Below, in pieces: positions 31,271 through 35,791 of a DNA stretch of 35,791 nt. The stretch is from Planctomycetia bacterium (GTDB taxonomy: Bacteria; Planctomycetota; UBA1135; GCA-002686595), in the NCBI GenBank assembly GCA_005799545.1, contig SYGM01000045.1:1-35791 (forward strand), given 5' to 3'. Position 1 is the first letter of the stretch. Every line of letters begins with the position of its first letter. The position numbers and the translations under genes are program-made. The notes under the pieces were generated by a model. It was not told the origin of the DNA. It saw only the letters and a list, made by a program, of their open reading frames with translations, and searched no databases.

Positions 31271-32291
31271 CTGCCTTCGCGGGCTTGAACTCGCCTGCTT
31301 CCATCATCGCTCGGACGACCTTCATGATCTCGTTGCGCGCCTCGACGATCGTCTTCATCGGCAGGGCGCCGGCCAGCTCGCGCTCGTCGGCACCCATGGT
31401 GCGGACGCGCTCGGAGATGTTGTTGAGGATGTTGGTCTCGATCTCGGGGCTGCAGCCCTTCAGCGCGATCGCCAGCGTCTTGGTCTCGATCGAGCCCAGG
31501 ATCTTCTGCATGCCGCGCTTGTCTACCTCGGCCAGGTTGTCCCAGGTGAACATCGCTTCCTTGACCTGCTGGGCCAGAGGCTCGTCCTTGTCGACGATCC
31601 CGCCGATGACGGATTTCTCGACCGTCTCTCCGGTGAAGGTCAGCATCTCCGCGACGGTGCGGATCGCGAGCGTCGCGTCGGGAGCCTTGGGGCGCTTGGC
31701 GATGTCCTGCATGCGTTGGTGGATCTCGCCCGCGATCGAAAGCAGAGTCTCGGTCGTCGGCGGCTGGATCGAAGCCATGCGCATGACGACATCCAGCGCC
31801 CGCTCGGGCTCCAGCGTTGCGAGCACCTCAGCCGAGCGCTCAGGCGCGCTGTGTGCCAGCACGACCGCGATCACCGCGTTGGACTCCTCGCGCAGAGCTG
31901 CGGCGAGAAGATGAACGCGCTCATCTTCCAGCAGGGCGAAGGGACGCTCGATGCGACGGCGTTCCTCGATCTGCTGCAGCACATTGCGCGCGCCGTCCTT
32001 GCCCAATCCGGCCTCGAGGATCTGCGCGAGCTGGTGCTCATCCTGCGAGCGCACGCCGACGCCGATGTTCAGCTTGCGGGAGATCTCGCGGTAGACGCCG
32101 TCGATCTCCGTGCTCTTCGATAGCCGCTCATCGAGCTGGGTCATCGCGGTGGCGACATCGGGGAGGATCTTGGCATCGAGCAGCTTCAGGATCTTCGCGG
32201 AGCTCTGCTTGTCGAGACTCAGCAGAAAAGCCGCGACCTTCTGCGTGGAGGGCAGAGGGGCTGCGGGCTCGTTGGTCTTCTTGTCCGCCAT
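31251..32291 (-). CDS. fliG: Flagellar motor switch protein FliG
   Basis: A 346-residue rotor protein. The N-terminal domain binds FliF (TQKVAAFLLSLDKQSSAKILKLL). The middle ARM domain follows, then the C-terminal torque domain (KEAMFTWDNLAEVDKRGMQKILGSIETKTLAIALKG; NILNNISERVRTMGADE). The conserved charged residues of the torque helix (ISERVRTMGADEREL) face the stator. An SD GAGGAA precedes the ATG. It is separated from fliF by one base. In place of the usual QxxIV segment it has EARNEIMKVVRAMMEAGEF at the end, a normal family variation. Confidence 0.93.
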   Translation of the reverse strand: MADKKTNEPAAPLPSTQKVAAFLLSLDKQSSAKILKLLDAKILPDVATAMTQLDERLSKSTEIDGVYREISRKLNIGVGVRSQDEHQLAQILEAGLGKDGARNVLQQIEERRRIERPFALLEDERVHLLAAALREESNAVIAVVLAHSAPERSAEVLATLEPERALDVVMRMASIQPPTTETLLSIAGEIHQRMQDIAKRPKAPDATLAIRTVAEMLTFTGETVEKSVIGGIVDKDEPLAQQVKEAMFTWDNLAEVDKRGMQKILGSIETKTLAIALKGCSPEIETNILNNISERVRTMGADERELAGALPMKTIVEARNEIMKVVRAMMEAGEFKPAKAGEELVS

Positions 32292-32292
32292 C

Positions 32293-33864
32293 TCAGTTCC
32301 TCGAAGCCTTCATGTCCTCGGCAACCCAGCGCGAGAGGATCAGGGACACGCGCTCGGGGTCGTTCTTGACGAGCTCGTCGATCTGACGACGGGCCATCAT
32401 CTCGCGAATGCGCGGGTCGCCGATTTCCTCGATGCCGCCCAGACCGCCATCCGGCCCGCTGCCGCCGGCGGTGCCGAGCTGCATGCCGTCATGAGGCTTG
32501 CGCTTGAGCGCCTTGAGCAGCACGAACAGGAAGATCACGGCTGCAACCAGTTCGACACTGCGCTCGACCAGCAGCTCGGTCATTCGCGAGGGTCCTTCCA
32601 CCGGCAGCGGTTCGGGCGGCGGCAGCAGCTTGCCCTGATCGTCGCGCTTGAGCGTGGCGAAGGGGGCCGCCAGGGAGCCAAGCGCATCGCGCTGCTCGAC
32701 GAAGCCCACCGAGGTCTTGACGACCTTCTCGAGGTCAGCGCGCTTGTCTTCGATGCTGGCGTCAAGGAACAGCGAAACCGTGAGGCGCTGCAGCTCGGGT
32801 GCTTCCTCGCTGACGAGGCTGGTTTCCTTGCCGACGACCGTGTTTTGGCGCACTTCGGAGGTCGTGGCAACGCCGCTGGCAGGGTTCGCTTGTGCACCAG
32901 GAGCGGCGTTGTCGACGCCGAAACCGGCCACCCCGGGCACGCCGCCGGCGGCCGAAGGCGCGGCGCCGGGCGCGGAAGTCTTGCTCTCCGTCTTCGAGAC
33001 CACGGCCTTGTTGGCCGGATCGACGGTCTCCTTGATGCTCTCGCGTCGGGCGTGGCTCCACTCCGAGTTCACGACGATGTGAGCGAGTCCGGGTCCGAAT
33101 ACGCGCGCGAGCACCTCGTTGGTGCGGCGGGCAAGCTCGGAGTCGTAGCGCGACTTGTGATCGAAGAGTTCGTTGGCGACGGCACCCAGGCCGGATTCCT
33201 GCGTGCCGTCGTAGAGGCTGCGCCCGTCCTGGTCACAGATGACCACGTTCTCGGCTGGCACGTTGAAGCGGTAACGAACCAGCTTGGCGACCGCCTGCGA
33301 TTGGCTGCGTGAGAGATCGGACACATTGCGCAGTTGCAGCGTCACGGCGACGGTCATCGGCGTGCTGCGGCGCAGGGCGCTGGTCTCGGGGATCGAGGTG
33401 CTGACGCGTGCGCGCTGCACGAAAGCCAGCTCCTGCAGCTGCTTCTCGAGTTCCTGCCATTCGCGCTTGAGCGAGTTCTGCTGACGCTCGCCGGCGGACA
33501 GGAACACATCCGTCGCACCGGCTTGATTGGCCTGAATGCCTTCGGGAGCGACTTCCATCGCTCCGGCGATCGCGACGAGGTTCTGCGCCTGGTAGTACTG
33601 CGCGTCCTCGACCTGCACGACGAAGGGACCCGGCGGCTGGCTGACTTCGTAGCGGATGTTGCCTCCGGCCAGCGCGGACTGGACGGCCGCCAGCTGCCGT
33701 GCGTCGAGACCCGAGTAGAGCAGCCGGAAGTGGGGCGCGTTTGCGCTGTAGGTGACGAGCCCGATCACCGCCGCCACCAGCAGGAAGGACAGGGCGAGGA
33801 TCGCCTTGGTGGCGCCGCCCATGTTCTTGAGCTGTTCGAAGAGGCCTTGGAGGTTGTCTTTCAT
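32293..33864 (-). CDS. fliF: Flagellar MS-ring protein FliF
   Basis: A 523-residue protein with two membrane helices (~18-38 and ~437-456) bracketing the periplasmic ring-building domains. These include FRLLYSGLDARQLAAVQSAL, GNIRYEV, QKNxLKREWQELEKQLQ-like and RVSTSIPE segments. A Gly/Ala/Pro-rich spacer lies at ~290-325. The C-terminus DPERVSLILSRWVAED is the FliG-binding tail. FliF forms the MS ring, the base of the basal body. Slightly short for the family but complete. fliE lies upstream and fliG one base downstream. Confidence 0.94.
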   Translation of the reverse strand: MKDNLQGLFEQLKNMGGATKAILALSFLLVAAVIGLVTYSANAPHFRLLYSGLDARQLAAVQSALAGGNIRYEVSQPPGPFVVQVEDAQYYQAQNLVAIAGAMEVAPEGIQANQAGATDVFLSAGERQQNSLKREWQELEKQLQELAFVQRARVSTSIPETSALRRSTPMTVAVTLQLRNVSDLSRSQSQAVAKLVRYRFNVPAENVVICDQDGRSLYDGTQESGLGAVANELFDHKSRYDSELARRTNEVLARVFGPGLAHIVVNSEWSHARRESIKETVDPANKAVVSKTESKTSAPGAAPSAAGGVPGVAGFGVDNAAPGAQANPASGVATTSEVRQNTVVGKETSLVSEEAPELQRLTVSLFLDASIEDKRADLEKVVKTSVGFVEQRDALGSLAAPFATLKRDDQGKLLPPPEPLPVEGPSRMTELLVERSVELVAAVIFLFVLLKALKRKPHDGMQLGTAGGSGPDGGLGGIEEIGDPRIREMMARRQIDELVKNDPERVSLILSRWVAEDMKASRN

Positions 33865-33883
33865 GGGTGTCTCGTCTCAGGGC

Positions 33884-34270
33884 TCACACGCTCATGCGCA
33901 TGACTTCCCGGTATGCATCGACGAATTTATTTCTGACCTCGAGGGCAAAACGGAAAGCGAGGTCGGACTGTTTCAGTTGTGCAGCGGCCTGAGCGAAATC
34001 GGTCACCTGACCCGTCAGAACCTGCTCCGTGAGCCGGTCGGAGGCCCGCACCTCCTGATTGACCTGCTGGAGCAGGCTGGGTTCGGTGGGGGTGCCTGCC
34101 ACGCTGGCAGGCCCGCTCGAGGGGCCGGCCGACCCGGCGGTACCGGCTCCCAGCTGGCTCGCGAAGTCCGTTTCGGGCTGCTGCAGGCGCGAGCGCAGCT
34201 CCGCCTGGCGCTTAAGCGCCGCCTCGATCGCTGCCTTGGCCAGCGAGCCTCCTCCAATGCGTTCCACCAT
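33884..34270 (-). CDS. fliE: Flagellar hook-basal body protein FliE
   Basis: A 128-residue protein joining the MS ring to the rod. The C-terminal ~60 residues have the FliE pattern: LLQQVNQEVRASDRLTEQVLTGQ and SDLAFRFALEVRNKFVDAYREVMRMSV. A Gly/Ser/Pro spacer lies at ~42-65. A strong SD, AAGGAGG, precedes the ATG. It lies between flgC and fliF as in most flgBC-fliE clusters. Confidence 0.92.
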   Translation of the reverse strand: MVERIGGGSLAKAAIEAALKRQAELRSRLQQPETDFASQLGAGTAGSAGPSSGPASVAGTPTEPSLLQQVNQEVRASDRLTEQVLTGQVTDFAQAAAQLKQSDLAFRFALEVRNKFVDAYREVMRMSV

Positions 34271-34296
34271 GGCTCACTCCTCCTTCGTCTTGATCA

Positions 34297-34725
34297 TCAC
34301 TGCGCGATGCGCAGCGCTCGTTCGGCGCTCCGAATGAAACCGTCTTGAACGTTCAGGTTGGCTTCGTAGGCGCGCATCGCGCCGATCAGATCCGCCATCT
34401 CCTGCGTGACGTTGACGTTGGGCAACGTCACGAGCCCCTGTTCGTTGGCGTCCGGGTGCGAGGGGTCGTTGAGCGTCTGCATGGGAGTCTGCATGTCGGG
34501 GAGAATTCCGCGCACCTGCACGCCGACCGACTGGCCGTTGCGGTTCTGATCCAGGATCGGTGCGAAGCTCACCACCTGGCGCCGGTAAGGACCGCTGCCG
34601 TCCGGCATCTGGGTCACTTCGGCGTGGGAGATGTTGCGGGAGATCACATCGATGCGCATGCGCTCGGCGGCGGTGCCGGAAGCGGAGATGCGCAGCGTGG
34701 TGAACATGTCGCGGATGGATGTCAT
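34297..34725 (-). CDS. flgC: Flagellar basal-body rod protein FlgC
   Basis: A 142-residue rod protein. The N-terminal helix reads MFTTLRISASGTAAERMRIDVISRNISHAEV, matching the rod/hook motif with NIxNAxT. GYVxxPNVNVTQEMADLIGAMRAYEANL is represented by GLVTLPNVNVTQEMADLIGA near residue 100. The C-terminal helix ends in ALRIAQ. A strong SD (AAGGAG) precedes the ATG. It forms the proximal rod with FlgB. Confidence 0.94.
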   Translation of the reverse strand: MTSIRDMFTTLRISASGTAAERMRIDVISRNISHAEVTQMPDGSGPYRRQVVSFAPILDQNRNGQSVGVQVRGILPDMQTPMQTLNDPSHPDANEQGLVTLPNVNVTQEMADLIGAMRAYEANLNVQDGFIRSAERALRIAQ

Positions 34726-34745
34726 GTCAGGCTCCTTGCTCGGAA

Positions 34746-35102
34746 TCAGCGCGAGGACTCGATGGCGCTCTGAATGAGCCCCATGCGGCTTTGGAAGATC
34801 TGCGCGTACAGCTCGAACAGCAGGCGGTTTTCCCGCGCGGCGCTGTTCTCGACTTCGAGGCTGACGTTGTTCCCGTCAGGGCCGGCAGGCGTCAGTTTGT
34901 CGAACTCGACGCTCGGCTCGACCGTTAGAGGATCGCGACCTTGTGCCATGGAGTCGGTGAGCAGCTCCTCGAAGCGGACGAGCTGCCTCTGGAAGCCGGG
35001 TGTGTTCTGATTGGCGATGTTGTTCGCCAGCACCCGGCCTCGCAGAGAGCTGGCCGACATCAGCTTCAAGAGCAGCTTGGACTGATCACCACCGATATCC
35101 AT
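34746..35102 (-). CDS. flgB: Flagellar basal-body rod protein FlgB
   Basis: A 118-residue protein from ATG 35102. The strong SD GAGAGGAG 8 bases upstream decides this start; an in-frame ATG at 35141 would overlap the regulator gene. SASSLRGRVLANNIANQNTPGFQRQ is the rod-protein N-terminal motif. The C-terminal helix (LLFELYAQIFQSRMGLIQSAI) completes the rod fold. First structural gene of the flagellar run, 31 bases after the regulator. Confidence 0.93.
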   Translation of the reverse strand: MDIGGDQSKLLLKLMSASSLRGRVLANNIANQNTPGFQRQLVRFEELLTDSMAQGRDPLTVEPSVEFDKLTPAGPDGNNVSLEVENSAARENRLLFELYAQIFQSRMGLIQSAIESSR

Positions 35103-35133
35103 GGCAGGTACTCCTCTCGTCGCGACTTGCGGT

Positions 35134-35742
35134 TCAGGCAACCAGACCCGTCGAACGCCACAGCTTCATCTTGTTGGACAAGGTGCGTGCCGTGACGCCC
35201 AGGCGGCGCGCAGCTTCCGTCTTGTTGCCCCTCGTCGAGCTGAGCGTGGCAAGGATGGCGACCCGCTCGATCTCCTCGATCGTACGGTTGGCGAGCGCCG
35301 GCCCGAGGTTCTCGGTCGGCATGCTGCTCGACGTGGGAACCGTGCCCGTCTGGGACTCTTCGCCGACAGCGGCCGGACCGAAGCTCAGGTCTGCGAGATC
35401 GATGTTGGAGTGGCGCAGCATCACGACGGCGCGCTGAATCACGTTCTCGAGCTCACGGACATTGCCGGGCCAGTGCCAAGCCTGCAGGCACTCCATCGCC
35501 GTCTGCGTGAAGGTCGGCATCTCGAGGCCGGCGTTCTTGGCGTAGTGCTGGGCGAAGTGCAGCGCGAGGGGCTGGATGTCCTCGACGCGCTCGCGCAGGG
35601 GGCGCAGCTGGATCGGCAAGACATGCAGGCGGTAGTAAAGGTCCTCGCGGAAGCGGCCAGCCTTGACTTCAGCGTGCAGATCGCGGTTGGTCGTGGCGAT
35701 CACACGCACATCAACCTTGAGGGTGGCGGTGCCGCCGTACAT
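35134..35742 (-). CDS. Sigma-54-dependent response regulator (NtrC/FlrC type), N-terminus missing
   Basis: The C-terminal ~200 residues are present. They cover the end of the sigma-54 AAA+ domain ([35 protein letters not shown] with the arginine finger, [24 protein letters not shown]) and a Fis-type helix-turn-helix ([21 protein letters not shown]). It probably activates the flagellar genes that follow from sigma-54 promoters. The ATG at 35742 is not the real start: homology should continue upstream, but the window's last 49 bases contain an immediate in-frame stop (35746-35748). See the contig-end note. Confidence 0.85.
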   Translation of the reverse strand: MYGGTATLKVDVRVIATTNRDLHAEVKAGRFREDLYYRLHVLPIQLRPLRERVEDIQPLALHFAQHYAKNAGLEMPTFTQTAMECLQAWHWPGNVRELENVIQRAVVMLRHSNIDLADLSFGPAAVGEESQTGTVPTSSSMPTENLGPALANRTIEEIERVAILATLSSTRGNKTEAARRLGVTARTLSNKMKLWRSTGLVA

Positions 35743-35791
35743 AGATTAGATGACCACGTAACCCACCACCACAAACCGCGCCACCCCCACA
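35743..35791. other. Suspect contig end
   Basis: The final ~49 bases are A/C-rich, unlike the neighbouring coding DNA, and break a highly conserved reading frame with a stop. Probably a low-quality or misassembled end rather than biology. Confidence 0.6.

Noticed and set aside
30825-33312. Long plus-strand open frames over fliG and fliF (two frames of 432 and 400 residues)
   Set aside because: Shadows of well-conserved flagellar genes; no domains seen.
1-35791. CRISPR arrays, tRNAs, rRNAs, transposases, phage genes
   Set aside because: None was seen on reading both strands: no regular repeat-spacer arrays, no tRNA-like cloverleaf with CCA context and no transposase or integrase motifs.

Overview
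The window is high-GC, gene-dense bacterial DNA. I read it as a planctomycete or a close relative. The evidence is a di-haem oxidoreductase with a dockerin-like EF-hand tail, a secreted FG-GAP repeat protein, a CxPSR lipoprotein sulfatase, a sialidase-like Asp-box gene, a secreted glycosidase, and a flagellar cluster with Shine-Dalgarno sites. No rRNA, tRNA, CRISPR array or transposase was seen. Because GC is high, almost every gene has long open shadow frames on the other strand; these were discarded.

Layout. 1-2669: two secreted-protein genes, the first cut by the window edge. 2670-2990: a non-coding gap with two strong intrinsic terminators. 2991-19048: a metabolic island in which the glycogen genes glgC and glgA are interleaved with amide- and peptide-bond enzymes. 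These are a GCS2 glutamate-cysteine-ligase-like protein fused to CBS domains, an aspartoacylase-type deacylase, four ATP-grasp ligases (three of them paralogous), a peptidase S51/cyanophycinase-like protein, and two alpha/beta-hydrolase esterases. A FAD amine oxidase heads the group. rpmB (L28) and a DUF1801 gene sit in the middle. 19029-25134: a ThrE-type exporter and secreted glycan-degrading enzymes (glycosidase, sialidase-like gene with an internal stop, sulfatase). 25154-35742: flagellar genes on the minus strand in the order regulator-flgB-flgC-fliE-fliF-fliG-fliH-fliI-fliJ-motE-like, then fliM-fliN. A plus-strand iron-sulfur photolyase gene lies between the two blocks.

The best candidate for an undescribed system is the ATP-grasp/GCS2/S51/esterase island around glgC and glgA. 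It has the parts expected for building and trimming an amino-acid or peptide-type product, possibly a nitrogen store or conjugate made alongside glycogen. The product cannot be read from sequence.

A second signal is a recurring promoter-like octamer, GCTAnnCT. For several first genes it ends exactly 7 nt before the ATG, as expected for leaderless mRNAs, whereas the genes inside the flagellar operon carry Shine-Dalgarno sites.

Two sequence oddities should be checked before use. A TAG replaces the Trp codon of an Asp-box in the sialidase-like gene (22821-22823). The last ~50 bases of the window abruptly break the sigma-54 regulator and look like a bad contig end.
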